A stretch of DNA of 64,000 nucleotides, taken from the NCBI RefSeq assembly GCF_002160145.1, contig NZ_NFKA01000006.1, positions 62,001-126,000 on the forward strand, in the 5' to 3' direction. The position numbers and the translations under genes are program-made. Below are positions 1 to 8,800 of the stretch, piece by piece (position 1 is the first letter of the stretch; each line of letters begins with the position of its first letter). Under the pieces are notes generated by a model, which was not told where the DNA came from, searched no databases, and saw nothing but the letters and a program-made list of their open reading frames with translations. This DNA is from Gemmiger sp. An194. Its GTDB lineage: Bacteria > Bacillota > Clostridia > Oscillospirales > Ruminococcaceae.

Positions 1-30
1 TTTTTTGTAATTTTATTGAATAATTCTATC

Positions 31-735
31 TCATTCTCCCAAAACCTGGCCGATGGGTTGCTGGATGCACAGGGTGGCCAGCTTGTCCGCCGGGGTGGGG
101 GTCATGTTGATGACCACCAGCTCTTTGCCGCCGTAATAGCGCAGAAGGCCCGCCGCCGGATACACCGCCAGACTGGTGCCGCCCACGATGAGCAGGTCCG
201 CCGCCTCCAGCGCGCGCACCGCCCGGGTCAGCACCTTCTGGTCCAGCGATTCCTCATAGAGCACCACATCCGGCTTCACGACGCCGCCGCACTCGCACCG
301 GGGAATGCCCTGGCTCTCGGCAATGAACTCCACCGGATAGAACTTGCCGCAGCGGGTGCAGTAGTTGCGCAGGGTGCTGCCGTGTAATTCCAGCACGTTC
401 TTGCTGCCCGCCGCCTGGTGCAGCCCGTCGATGTTCTGGGTGATCACCGCTTTCAGCTTGCCCTGGGCCTCCAGTCTGGCCAGCCGCAGATGGGCCGCGT
501 TGGGCTTTGCGTCCTTCACGATCAGCTTGGCCCGGTAAAACCGGTAGAACTCCTCGGGATCGGCTTCAAAAAAGCTGCGGCTGATGATCTGCTCCGGCGG
601 GTATTTCCACTGCTGGTTATACAGGCCGTCCACACTGCGGAAGTCCGGGATGCCGCTCTCGGTGCTCACCCCCGCGCCGCCGAAAAACACGATGTTATTG
701 CTCTTTGCGATCAATTCCTCCAAACGCTGGTCCAT
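31..735 (-). CDS. cobB: NAD-dependent protein deacylase, Sir2 family
   Basis: A 234-residue sirtuin that removes acyl groups from protein lysines using NAD+, in the cytoplasm. The NAD-binding GAGVSTESGIPDFR motif lies at about residues 20-33, QNID at 100-103 and the catalytic histidine in LELHGS at 118. Zinc ligands are visible as CTRC (126, 129) and CEC (147, 149). The start at 735 is preceded by AAGGAGTG at good spacing; a longer in-frame reading upstream lacks family similarity. It is divergent from nnrD across about 120 bp that contain overlapping TATAAT/TATACT -10-like sequences. Substrate (acetyl or other acyl) cannot be told from sequence. Confidence 0.93.
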   Translation of the reverse strand: MDQRLEELIAKSNNIVFFGGAGVSTESGIPDFRSVDGLYNQQWKYPPEQIISRSFFEADPEEFYRFYRAKLIVKDAKPNAAHLRLARLEAQGKLKAVITQNIDGLHQAAGSKNVLELHGSTLRNYCTRCGKFYPVEFIAESQGIPRCECGGVVKPDVVLYEESLDQKVLTRAVRALEAADLLIVGGTSLAVYPAAGLLRYYGGKELVVINMTPTPADKLATLCIQQPIGQVLGE

Positions 736-856
736 GGGGCCACACTCCTTTGCCTTGCATCTCTTTGCCGCCCGGGGGCGGTTGTAGTATAATAAAATCA
801 TACCACAAAACACTCCGCCCGGCCATGCCGCCGGGCGAAAAAGGGGAGGAACGGAT

Positions 857-1732
857 ATGGCAAAGGAGATCACGGCGAGCCTGGTGTTTGAGCATCTGCC
901 CGCCCGCAAGCCGGACAGCCACAAGGGCAGCTACGGCAAGCTGCTGTGCGTCTGCGGCTGCAATCAGTACCGGGGCGCGGCGGCGCTGGCGGTGGAGGGC
1001 GCGCTGCGCGCCGGGGCCGGGGTGCTGACTCTGGCGGCCATCGAGCCGGTGATCCAGGCGGTGGGCGCCCGCTGCCCGGAGGCGGTGTTCCTGCCCTGCC
1101 GCACCGGTGAGGACGGCGGCATCGACCCGGCGGAGGGCGAGCGGATTCTGCAGGCGGCCCGTGGCTCGGACGCGCTGCTCTTCGGGCCGGGTCTGGGCAA
1201 CACGGCGGGCACCGCGGCCCTTCTGGAGCAGCTGGGCGAGAGCGCGGGCTGCCCCCTGGTGCTTGACGCGGACGGCCTGAACGCCGCAGCTGCCATGCCC
1301 AGCTTGCCCCGCCCCGCCAACCTACCCCTCATCATCACCCCCCATCCCGGCGAGATGGCCCGCCTCTGCGGTGTGACCACGGCGGAAATCAACGCCAGCC
1401 GGGAGAGCGTGGCCGCGGGCTATGCCCGGGCCAACCGGTGCGTGGTGGTGCTGAAGGGACACCGGACCATCGTGGCCGGGCCCCAGGGCGAGGTCTTCTG
1501 CAACACCACCGGAAACCCGGGGCTTTCCCGGGGCGGCAGCGGCGACATTCTGGCGGGCATGACCACCGCCTTTCTGTGTCAGGGGCTGGACCCGCTGTAT
1601 GCGGCGGTGTGCGCGGTGTGGCTGCACGGTGCGGCCGCGGACCGGTGCGCCGCCCGGCTGGGCCAGTACGGCATGCTGCCCCACGACATTTTGTACGACC
1701 TGGGCACCATCTTTGCGAACAGCGGCCGTTAA
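857..1732 (+). CDS. nnrD: ADP-dependent (S)-NAD(P)H-hydrate dehydratase
   Basis: A 291-residue ribokinase-like enzyme that repairs hydrated NADH and NADPH by dehydration coupled to nucleotide hydrolysis. It matches the C-terminal (dehydratase) half of YjeF proteins: KGSYGKLL near residue 23, the nucleotide-binding TPHPGEMARL at 161-170 and the GNPG...GGSGD catalytic segment at about 219-230. The N-terminal epimerase domain of bifunctional Nnr proteins is absent, so the epimerase (nnrE) must be elsewhere. The ribosome-binding site is GGGGAGG shortly before the ATG. It lies back-to-back with the sirtuin, so both neighbours concern NAD chemistry, though co-regulation is only inferred. Confidence 0.93.
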   Translation: MAKEITASLVFEHLPARKPDSHKGSYGKLLCVCGCNQYRGAAALAVEGALRAGAGVLTLAAIEPVIQAVGARCPEAVFLPCRTGEDGGIDPAEGERILQAARGSDALLFGPGLGNTAGTAALLEQLGESAGCPLVLDADGLNAAAAMPSLPRPANLPLIITPHPGEMARLCGVTTAEINASRESVAAGYARANRCVVVLKGHRTIVAGPQGEVFCNTTGNPGLSRGGSGDILAGMTTAFLCQGLDPLYAAVCAVWLHGAAADRCAARLGQYGMLPHDILYDLGTIFANSGR

Positions 1733-1773
1733 CGGCCCGCCGATAAACTGCAGGCAAAAAAGGGGGGACCGCC

Positions 1774-2847
1774 ATGCAGAACATGAACGCCTACTACGAT
1801 TTTTCCGGCCAGAAGTTCGGCCACCCCTTAAGCCTGAGCATCAACGGCTTTGACCGGCAGGTGTTCAGCCAGCAGACCAGCCTGGAGCTTTCCTACGTGC
1901 TGGAGGGGCGGTATGAGGTGATCACCGAGGGCTTTTCCCGCATATTGGACCGCCACCAGCTGGCCCTCATCGCCCCCAGCGAGATCCACATGATCCGCAA
2001 GGCACCCGGCGCGGAAAACGCTGCGGCCAGCGTGATCCTCACGCTGCACATCGACTTCGAGCGGATGCCCGAGGCTCTGGTGGGCCAGGTGGAGGGGCTG
2101 TTCTCCACCCTGGTCTGCACCGAAGAGGAGAATGCCGCCCTGCTGGGCCGGGTGCGGCAGACTCTGGGTCGGCTGCTGCGGCTGCTCACCCAGCCGGAGC
2201 ACAGCCTGTTCCAATTGAATGCCCTGATGATGGAGCTGGCGGACCTGTGCGCCAGCGGAGCGCACCGGCCCATGGAGTCCATCCCGCTGCAGTCGCCCCT
2301 GCACGAAAGCTCCCGCCGGGCCATCCGGTTCATCAACCGGAACTTCCGGCGGGACATCCATCTGGAGGATGTGGCGAAGGAGCTTTCCTTCAGCGTGTCC
2401 TATACCTCCAAGCTGTTCACAAAGCACATCGGCCTGCCCTTTGTGAAGTATCTTTCCTATGTGCGGGTGCGGGCCTCGCTGGAGGCGCTGCTGGAAGGCA
2501 AGGAGAGCATCGAGGCCATCGCACTGGACTGCGGCATGGCCAGTGCCAAGGCCTATGCCGCCGCCTTCAAGGAGATGTACGGCATATTGCCCAGCGTCTA
2601 CCGCAAGCGCTTTTTGCAGAACCTGCGCTACAGCGAGACCGGCGCGGACCAGAAGATGCGGCTGGACGCGGCCCATCTGGCCCTGCTGGACCACCTGCTG
2701 CGCCAGCCGGACCAGATGATCTACCAGGCCCCCGGCCTTGCCATCCTGCGCCGGGGCGAGGCGGTGGTGTGCGAGAGCGAAGGCCCCGCCGCCCTCACCC
2801 AGCAGCAGGGCAAGCTGGTGGTGGAGTTCGGGCCGAAGCAGGATTAA
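1774..2847 (+). CDS. AraC family transcriptional regulator
   Basis: A 357-residue regulator. The N-terminal part (about 20-150) looks like a cupin-type ligand-binding domain. The double helix-turn-helix of AraC proteins spans about 178-275, with RAIRFINRNF opening it and AIALDCGMASAKAYAAAFKE as the second recognition region, ending in YGILPSVYRK. A C-terminal extension of about 80 residues follows the DNA-binding domain; usually the domain is terminal, so this tail is unusual and its role is unknown. It starts about 40 bp after nnrD and is followed by a strong terminator. Targets are unknown; the ene-reductase downstream is a candidate. Confidence 0.9.
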   Translation: MQNMNAYYDFSGQKFGHPLSLSINGFDRQVFSQQTSLELSYVLEGRYEVITEGFSRILDRHQLALIAPSEIHMIRKAPGAENAAASVILTLHIDFERMPEALVGQVEGLFSTLVCTEEENAALLGRVRQTLGRLLRLLTQPEHSLFQLNALMMELADLCASGAHRPMESIPLQSPLHESSRRAIRFINRNFRRDIHLEDVAKELSFSVSYTSKLFTKHIGLPFVKYLSYVRVRASLEALLEGKESIEAIALDCGMASAKAYAAAFKEMYGILPSVYRKRFLQNLRYSETGADQKMRLDAAHLALLDHLLRQPDQMIYQAPGLAILRRGEAVVCESEGPAALTQQQGKLVVEFGPKQD

Positions 2848-2880
2848 CCTCCATTTTCAACTTTTCTTCCCAGAACAAAT

Positions 2881-2924
2881 AATGCCGGTTTTGGCGTTTC
2901 AGCGCACTAAAACCGGCATTTTTT
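2881..2924 (+). terminator. Rho-independent terminator after the AraC gene
   Basis: A 12-bp perfect stem (AATGCCGGTTTT with AAAACCGGCATT) is followed by a run of six T. It separates the AraC gene from the downstream oxidoreductase. Confidence 0.85.
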
Positions 2925-3105
2925 GTCTTTTCCCGGCGTTTTTATGACCCAACCCGTCAAACTTCTAACAAAATCCCGCCGTTGATGGCAACCAGCGCCC
3001 GGGCTTTTGCCCGCCCGGCCGTGCTATAATGGGGCCAACGAAACGAAAGCACCCAACCGGCACGGCAGACCAGCGGCCCCGTGCCCCATACGAAGGAGTT
3101 TGGCT

Positions 3106-5052
3106 ATGAGCAAATACGAGCATCTGCTTTCGCCCATCAAGATCGGCGAGACCACCGTGAAAAACCGCATCTTCATGCCGCCCCTGTCCACCAATCTGGC
3201 GGATAAGGGCTACGTGACCGACGAGCTGGTGGAGCACTATAAGGCCCGCGCCAAGGGTGGCGTTGGTCTGTTCGTCACCGAGGTGGTGACCGTGGAGCCC
3301 ACCTACTGCTACCTGCCCGGCGACATGTGCATCTACGACGATTCCTTCATCCCCGGCTGGAAGAAGCTGGCCGACGGCGTACACGAGTACGGCGCGAAGA
3401 TCCTGCCCCAGCTGTTCCACCCGGCGCATGTGGCCTTCCCCCTGCCCGGCACCCCGCAGCTGATCGCCCCCTCCAACGTGGGCCCCTACTACGCCAAGGC
3501 TGCGCCCCGCGCCGTGACCAAGGAAGAGCTGAAGGTCATCATCCGCCAGTTCGGCGAGGCCGCCAAGCGCGCCCAGATCGCCGGTGCCGACGGTGTGGAG
3601 ATCCACGCGGCTCACGCCCACGGCCTGCTGGGCGGTTTCCTGTCTCCTCTCTATAACAAGCGCACCGATGAATACGGCGGCGACATCGACCACCGCCTGC
3701 GCCTGACGCTGGAGGTCATCGAGGAGGTCCGCCGGGTCTGCGGCAAGAATTTCATCATTGACGTGCGCATCTCCGGCAGCGAATACACCGACGGCGGCCT
3801 GAACCTGAACGACATGATCTACGTGGCCAAGCAGCTGGAAAAGGCCGGTGTGGACTTCCTGCATGTGTCCGGCGGCACCACCATCGCCCGGGGCAGCTCC
3901 ATCCCCGCCCCCGGCACCCCCATGGGCTCTCACGCCGCAACCGCCGCCGAGATCAAGAAGTACGTGTCCATCCCGGTGGCCACCGTGGGCCGCATCACCG
4001 AGCCCTGGATCGCCGAGGAGCTGATTGCCAACGGCAAGGCGGACATCTGCATGATCGGCCGCGCGAACCTGTGCGACCCCGAGTTCGCCAACAAGGTGGC
4101 CGCTGAGAAGGCCGACGACATCCGCCCCTGCATCGGCTGTCTGCGCTGTTTGAACGGCATCATGTTCGGCAAGCGGGTCGCCTGCACCGTGAACCCCTCC
4201 TTCGAGCTGGAAAACGAGGACACCCTGGCCCCCGCCGCTGAGAAGAAGAACGTGCTGGTGATCGGCAGCGGCCCCGCCGGCATGGAGGCCGCCTTCGTTG
4301 CCGCTAAGCGTGGCCACCATGTGGTGCTGTGCGAGAAGGAAGCCGAGCTGGGCGGTCTGATGCGCATCGCCGCGGTGCCCATCGCCAAGCAGGACCTGAC
4401 CCGTCTGATCCAGTACATGGCCCGCCGTCTGGAGGGCGCGGGCGTGGAGGTACGCCTGAACTGCGCCGTGGACCAGGCCATGCTGGAGGGCGAGTTCAAG
4501 GGCTATGAGGTGATCGCAGGCGCGGGCGCACAGCCCATTGTAATCCCTGCCTTCACCGGCTTCAAGCAGTGGATGACCGCCGACGATGTGCTGGCGGGCC
4601 GGGCCTTCCCCGGCCGCAAGATCGTTGTGATCGGCGGCGGCTCGGTGGGCTGCGAGACTGCCGACTACCTGGCCCCGCTGGTGAACGACCTGTACCCCCG
4701 CAACCGGGAGATCACCCTGCTGGAAATGGCTCCCGGCGTGATGGCCAGCGAGTCCGGCCCGGGCCGCAGCCTGCTGGTGCAGCGCATGATGGCCAAGGGC
4801 GTGCAGATGATCTGCGGCGCCAAGGTGGAGAAGGTGGACGAATCGAGCATCTGGTACACCAGGGACGGCCAGCAGCACTGCATCGCCGACGCGGACACGC
4901 TGGTTCTGGCCATGGGCTACAAGGCCGACCCGGCGCTGGAAGAGATGCTGAAGGCCGCCGGCGCAAGCTACCACCTGATCGGTGACGCCAACAAGGTTGG
5001 CACCATCAAGGACGCCATCGGCGCAGGCTACGAGACCGCCAAGGCCCTGTAA
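3106..5052 (+). CDS. NADH:flavin oxidoreductase / 2,4-dienoyl-CoA reductase family (ene-reductase)
   Basis: A 648-residue multidomain reductase. Residues 1 to about 335 form an old-yellow-enzyme TIM barrel (FMN), with HAAHAHGLLGGFLSPLYNKR characteristic of the active site. Cysteines at 342, 345, 348 and 360 (CIGCLRC then C after 11 residues) should bind a [4Fe-4S] cluster. A FAD/NAD(P) Rossmann region starts at VLVIGSGPAG near 384, with a second dinucleotide motif VVIGGGSVG near 508. This is the 2,4-dienoyl-CoA reductase/enoate reductase layout, used by anaerobes to reduce activated double bonds. The start has GAAGGAG upstream and follows a -10-like TATAAT at 3025-3030. The substrate (enoate, dienoyl-CoA, bile-acid-like or other) is not determinable. 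Confidence 0.92.
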   Translation: MSKYEHLLSPIKIGETTVKNRIFMPPLSTNLADKGYVTDELVEHYKARAKGGVGLFVTEVVTVEPTYCYLPGDMCIYDDSFIPGWKKLADGVHEYGAKILPQLFHPAHVAFPLPGTPQLIAPSNVGPYYAKAAPRAVTKEELKVIIRQFGEAAKRAQIAGADGVEIHAAHAHGLLGGFLSPLYNKRTDEYGGDIDHRLRLTLEVIEEVRRVCGKNFIIDVRISGSEYTDGGLNLNDMIYVAKQLEKAGVDFLHVSGGTTIARGSSIPAPGTPMGSHAATAAEIKKYVSIPVATVGRITEPWIAEELIANGKADICMIGRANLCDPEFANKVAAEKADDIRPCIGCLRCLNGIMFGKRVACTVNPSFELENEDTLAPAAEKKNVLVIGSGPAGMEAAFVAAKRGHHVVLCEKEAELGGLMRIAAVPIAKQDLTRLIQYMARRLEGAGVEVRLNCAVDQAMLEGEFKGYEVIAGAGAQPIVIPAFTGFKQWMTADDVLAGRAFPGRKIVVIGGGSVGCETADYLAPLVNDLYPRNREITLLEMAPGVMASESGPGRSLLVQRMMAKGVQMICGAKVEKVDESSIWYTRDGQQHCIADADTLVLAMGYKADPALEEMLKAAGASYHLIGDANKVGTIKDAIGAGYETAKAL

Positions 5053-5109
5053 TTCCCTGCCCCCGCGCGGAGCTTCCCCTTATCCGCGACCGCATTCCCC
5101 AAAATCCCA

Positions 5110-5167
5110 AAACAGAACGCCGCACCGCTCCATTCTTTCCCCTGGAGCGGCGCGGCGGTTCTGTTTA
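5110..5167. terminator. Bidirectional terminator between the oxidoreductase and MFS genes
   Basis: A long stem of about 20 bp (AACAGAACGCCGC... with its complement ending GGCGGTTCTGTT) lies between two convergent genes and has A/T runs on both sides. Confidence 0.8.
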
Positions 5168-6349
5168 TTATGTTCTTTTTCGAATCCCGGTCAGCACAAG
5201 CCCCGCCGCCACCAGCGAAAGCAATCCCAGCCCCAGCGCCGCCATGCCGCCGGAATAGCCGAAGCGGTCGCACAGCGCGCCCGCCAGCGGGCTCACCGGC
5301 AGCATGGCCAGACTATAAGCCATGCTCTGCACACTCACCAGCGTGGCACGCCGGTCGCTGGGAAAATCCCGGTTCAGCCGGGCGGTCATCTTCACCTCCA
5401 GCAGCCCGTCCCAGAAGGTGGCGGCGGCTCCGGCGGTCAGTGCCAGACCGAGCACCGGCGCGCCCGCCAGCGCCAGACTGCACCCGATGCCCGCCGCACA
5501 CACCACGGCCACCCGGCCGAAGCGCCCGCCCACACGGCTTGCCAGAGCGGACCCGGCCATACCCGCCAGCCCCATCACCGCCAGCGCCGGGCCCAGCAGG
5601 CCGCCGGGCAGGCCCAGCTCCATCAGGCGCTGCTGCAGCAGCTGGCCCCCAAAATAGGCGCAACAGCCGCAGGCGCCGTCCAGCAGCATCTTCTCCACCG
5701 CCGCCGGGTTGCAGCGCAAAAAGCTGCCGGTGTCCGCCACATGCCGCCGCAGCCGGGCCCGGAATTCCCGGAGCGCGGCCGATGCCTTCTGCCCGCAGGG
5801 CGGCTCGGTCAGCCCGAGGGCCAGCACAAGCCCCGTCAGAGCGGCGGCCAGGTCCGTCAGATAGGCCAGCCGCCAGCCCAGAGCCAGCGCCGCCCCGGCA
5901 CACACCGAACAACCCATGGCCGACGCGCGAAAAAGAACGCCCATTCGCCCGGCCACCCGTTCATAGTCCCCGGCGCGGTTTGCCTGCAGCAGGCTGTCGT
6001 AGGTGATGGCCTCCCGGGTGCCACTGATCAAATTATAGGAAAGCGCCGAAAGCCCCATGGCAAGGCAGACGCCCCCGATGCCCCGGCTGGCGATCATGGC
6101 AAGGCAGGCCAGCGCCCGCACGGCCATGCCCGCCGCCAGAGTGCGCTTGCGGCCAAACAGGTCCGCCGCCATGCCGCTGGGCACCTCGCAGAAAAAGCTG
6201 ACCAGATGAAAAAAGCCCTCGGCCAGACCGATCTGGGCCAGCGAAAAGCCCCGCCCGGCCAGCAGCACCACCCAGATCACCTGGGCAAGTCCGAATCCGC
6301 TCACCGCTTCGAGAAGATACAGTGCGCGGAGCTGATGTTTTATTTTCAT
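5168..6349 (-). CDS. MFS transporter
   Basis: A 393-residue protein made almost entirely of hydrophobic segments, consistent with about 12 membrane helices in the major facilitator superfamily. The motif GMAADLFGRKRTLAAG after the second helix is the MFS motif A (G-x-x-x-D-x-x-G-R-K/R). Such proteins export drugs or small metabolites using the proton gradient; the substrate is unknown. The start at 6349 is chosen because AAAGGA stands about 7 bp upstream and residues before it are not hydrophobic. It is convergent with the oxidoreductase. Confidence 0.88.
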   Translation of the reverse strand: MKIKHQLRALYLLEAVSGFGLAQVIWVVLLAGRGFSLAQIGLAEGFFHLVSFFCEVPSGMAADLFGRKRTLAAGMAVRALACLAMIASRGIGGVCLAMGLSALSYNLISGTREAITYDSLLQANRAGDYERVAGRMGVLFRASAMGCSVCAGAALALGWRLAYLTDLAAALTGLVLALGLTEPPCGQKASAALREFRARLRRHVADTGSFLRCNPAAVEKMLLDGACGCCAYFGGQLLQQRLMELGLPGGLLGPALAVMGLAGMAGSALASRVGGRFGRVAVVCAAGIGCSLALAGAPVLGLALTAGAAATFWDGLLEVKMTARLNRDFPSDRRATLVSVQSMAYSLAMLPVSPLAGALCDRFGYSGGMAALGLGLLSLVAAGLVLTGIRKRT

Positions 6350-6622
6350 ACCAAAAAATCCTTTCCGAAAACATGGGTTCACGCCCTGTTTCGGAAAGGA
6401 TGCATTGCACAAAAATCTTCCCGGGAAATCCCCGGAAACGTGACCTGTTCAGGCACGGCGGCAGCGTTCTGACCGAAAAAAGGGCGCACTTCGAGCCGGA
6501 ACTGCCATTTCGTTGCCTTTTTGTACACGAACCGTGCGCATTTTCCATCCCATGGCTGCGCCCTCCTTTCCGTTGTTTCTGCCCTCATCATACCATGGCC
6601 GCCCCACCCTATGCAAGCTGTT

Positions 6623-7489
6623 TCAGCTTTTGAAGTGGCGGAACACCCAGTACATGGCCGCGATGGTCACCAGCAGCGTCGCGCCCGCCAGTGCCACCTC
6701 CGGCCGGTTGGCCGGGTCGGTGTCGATCACCCGCGGCGTCCACAGCAGCACGAACAGCGCCACTGGCCAGCCGTAGTGAACCAGCTTCATCCAGCGGCTG
6801 CGGGCTTTGGGCACATCGCTTTCCAGCTGCTCCGGATGCAGGGCGGTGCAGCGCACAATGAGCAGAATCCCCGGCCCCATCCGCCGCCAGACCAGCTGCG
6901 CGGTATAGGGAATGCCGTCGATCTCGAATTCCGGGGCCATGCTCTCCCTGGTCACCACCAGATTCACCCCCTGCTGCTCGCCGTAGCGGCAGAGGGCCGC
7001 CGTCAACTCCGCCGGGTTTGTCACCGGGTCGTCCGGCGTGAAGGTGAACACCTTTTTTGCCTCGGCCCTTGCCACCTTTTTGTAGTCCCGGGTCCACTCC
7101 CCGAACAGACCCGCCCGGTTTTCCGGCGCGTCCATCCGGTTCAGCAGGCCGTCCAGAAATTCCTCGTCCGGCCGCGGGGCGCTTTGCAGCTCCCGGCAAA
7201 AGCGGATGGCCGCCTCCAGCTCCTTCTGCCGCCGCTCCAGCCGGAACTGCTGGGCCGTCGAGACCTGAGCCAGCGTGGTTTTTCCTTCCAGACAGGCCCC
7301 GATCTCCTCCAGCGGCACGTCCAGCATGCGCAGCGCCCGGATCAGCTTTAAATCCCGGATGTCCTGTTCCGAGTAGTCCCGGTAATCGTTGTCCGGGTTG
7401 CGGTGAGGATGGATGAGGCCCTGGTCCTCGTAAAAGCGCAGGTTCCGCCGGGAGATGCCGGTGGCCGCTTCGGTTTGCTTTGCGTTCAT
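6623..7489 (-). CDS. MerR family transcriptional regulator with membrane-anchored C-terminus
   Basis: A 288-residue protein. The N-terminus (about 1-75) is a MerR winged helix: AAGTGISRRNLRFYEDQGLI-like sequence and LKLIRALRMLDVPLEEI. A helical linker follows. The C-terminal 170 residues resemble a DUF2812-type or sensor region ending in two hydrophobic segments (about 230-250 and 262-282), which suggests that the regulator is tethered to the membrane. AGGAGG precedes the start at 7489. This fused regulator/membrane architecture recurs in Clostridia near transporters; its signal is unknown. Confidence 0.85.
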   Translation of the reverse strand: MNAKQTEAATGISRRNLRFYEDQGLIHPHRNPDNDYRDYSEQDIRDLKLIRALRMLDVPLEEIGACLEGKTTLAQVSTAQQFRLERRQKELEAAIRFCRELQSAPRPDEEFLDGLLNRMDAPENRAGLFGEWTRDYKKVARAEAKKVFTFTPDDPVTNPAELTAALCRYGEQQGVNLVVTRESMAPEFEIDGIPYTAQLVWRRMGPGILLIVRCTALHPEQLESDVPKARSRWMKLVHYGWPVALFVLLWTPRVIDTDPANRPEVALAGATLLVTIAAMYWVFRHFKS

Positions 7490-7585
7490 GGAATTCGCCT
7501 CCTGTTCTCTGTTCTGCACCCTCAGCATAAGGGATGCACCAGATGCCAGGTCAATGCTTTTTTGAAAATTCGCGCCGAAAAATGT

Positions 7586-7864
7586 TCACCGGCCCTGTTT
7601 CCAGATGCTGATGCCCCACAGCACAGCATTTTCCACGAACACCGCAAACGAGATCCACAGCCAGCGGCTGAACACAAAGAAGAAATCCGGCCGGGTGCGC
7701 ATCTCGCCCTCCCACACGCCGAACCACCGCTGCAGCAGGCTGTAATAGGGGATGCCGTCCTGCAATTCCGGCACCAGCGCCCCCAGACAGTTGATGCCCA
7801 GGTCCACCGTGACGAACAGCACTGCCACCAGTACCGCCAGCGAAAGGATTCGTGCCAACCTCAT
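7586..7864 (-). CDS. Small membrane protein of unknown function
   Basis: A 92-residue protein with hydrophobic segments at about 5-28 and 62-86 and a soluble loop between them. I recognise no family. AGGAAGAACGA precedes the ATG at 7864. It lies in line with the MerR-type gene and an ATPase gene on the same strand, but the 68-bp gap to the ATPase and over 90 bp to the regulator make an operon uncertain. Confidence 0.6.
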   Translation of the reverse strand: MRLARILSLAVLVAVLFVTVDLGINCLGALVPELQDGIPYYSLLQRWFGVWEGEMRTRPDFFFVFSRWLWISFAVFVENAVLWGISIWKQGR

Positions 7865-7932
7865 TCGTTCTTCCTCCTTTGGAGTCTTTTGTCCATTGTA
7901 GCACGCCGCCCGGCGCGGCGGCAATCCGGTTG

Positions 7933-8658
7933 TCATTCCTTCAAAAGCCGATTCAGCAGCGCCTGCCGGTTGTTGATAAACAGCTCGGTGACCCGGTAGC
8001 TTTCCGTCTCCTCGTATTCACACGGGTGAAGCCTGCCCTGGTCAAAGCAGTAGATCGCCGCGCCCGGAATCCCCAGCAGAATCGGGGAATGGGTGACGAT
8101 CAAAAACTGTGCGCCGTCCTTTGCACAGCGGTCGATCTGCATCAGAAGCGAAAGCTGCCGCTGCGGCGACAACGCAGCCTCCGGTTCGTCCAGCAGATAC
8201 AGCCCGTTCGCTCTCAGATTGTTCTGCGCCAGCGCCAGAAAGCTCTCCCCATGGGATTTTTCGTGGTATCCGGCGGAAGGGTGCAGCGCGTCCGCATAGC
8301 TTTCCTCCTGTGTTGCCACATTGTAAAAGCTTTCGGCCCGGAGAAAATATCCCCATTTTTCCCTGCGGTGCCCCTTCACCAGCCGAATCGCTTCCCACAG
8401 CTCCGAATGGGTATCCCGCGTGGAGAACCGATAGTTTTTGCTGCCGCCTTCCGGATTAAAGCCATGAGCCACTGCGATCGCCTCCAGCAGGGTGGACTTG
8501 CCGCTTCCGTTTTCCCCCACAAAGAAGGTGATGGGACGGTCCAGCTCCAGCCGCTCCAGCCCTTGAAACGCTTCTATTTCTCTCAGATAACTTCCGCGCC
8601 CGATTTTCTCCCAATCAAATAATACACTTTGTATAAATTGTTGATTCAATACACTCAC
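7933..8658 (-). CDS. AAA family ATPase (ABC/SMC-like)
   Basis: A 241-residue soluble ATPase. Walker A is [12 protein letters not shown] near residues 49-60, and Walker B is LYLLDEPEAALSPQRQ near 153-168, followed by FLIVTHSPILLG as the switch-histidine region. The overall form is that of the compact AAA ATPases related to RecF/SMC heads rather than of transporter ATPases; no membrane partner lies next to it. The function is unknown. Related single-gene ATPases are sometimes linked to defence or DNA maintenance, but nothing here supports that assignment. Confidence 0.85.
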   Translation of the reverse strand: MSVLNQQFIQSVLFDWEKIGRGSYLREIEAFQGLERLELDRPITFFVGENGSGKSTLLEAIAVAHGFNPEGGSKNYRFSTRDTHSELWEAIRLVKGHRREKWGYFLRAESFYNVATQEESYADALHPSAGYHEKSHGESFLALAQNNLRANGLYLLDEPEAALSPQRQLSLLMQIDRCAKDGAQFLIVTHSPILLGIPGAAIYCFDQGRLHPCEYEETESYRVTELFINNRQALLNRLLKE

Positions 8659-8769
8659 CCGCTTCCCCGGCTCGCTCTTTTTCGGTGTGCTTTGCCTTTA
8701 TTCTACCGCAAAAGGCGCTTGTCTTTCCACCATACTTGGGTACGGGCCGCCGCGCCTTTCCGCCACAAA

Positions 8770-8800
8770 AAAGCGGCGGGGTCATTCCCCGCCGCTTTGC
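8770..8800 (-). terminator. Terminator at the end of the XRE-membrane protein gene
   Basis: A 12-bp GC-rich stem (AAAGCGGCGGGG) with loop TCATT is followed, on the minus strand, by a T run. The stop codon of the gene at 8782 lies in the loop. Confidence 0.8.

Noticed and set aside
2965-4974. Open frame of 669 codons on the minus strand
   Set aside because: Antisense shadow of the ene-reductase, which has clear domains and a ribosome-binding site.
7933-8658. Single-gene defence system
   Set aside because: The ATPase has no nuclease or toxin partner and no mobile-element context.
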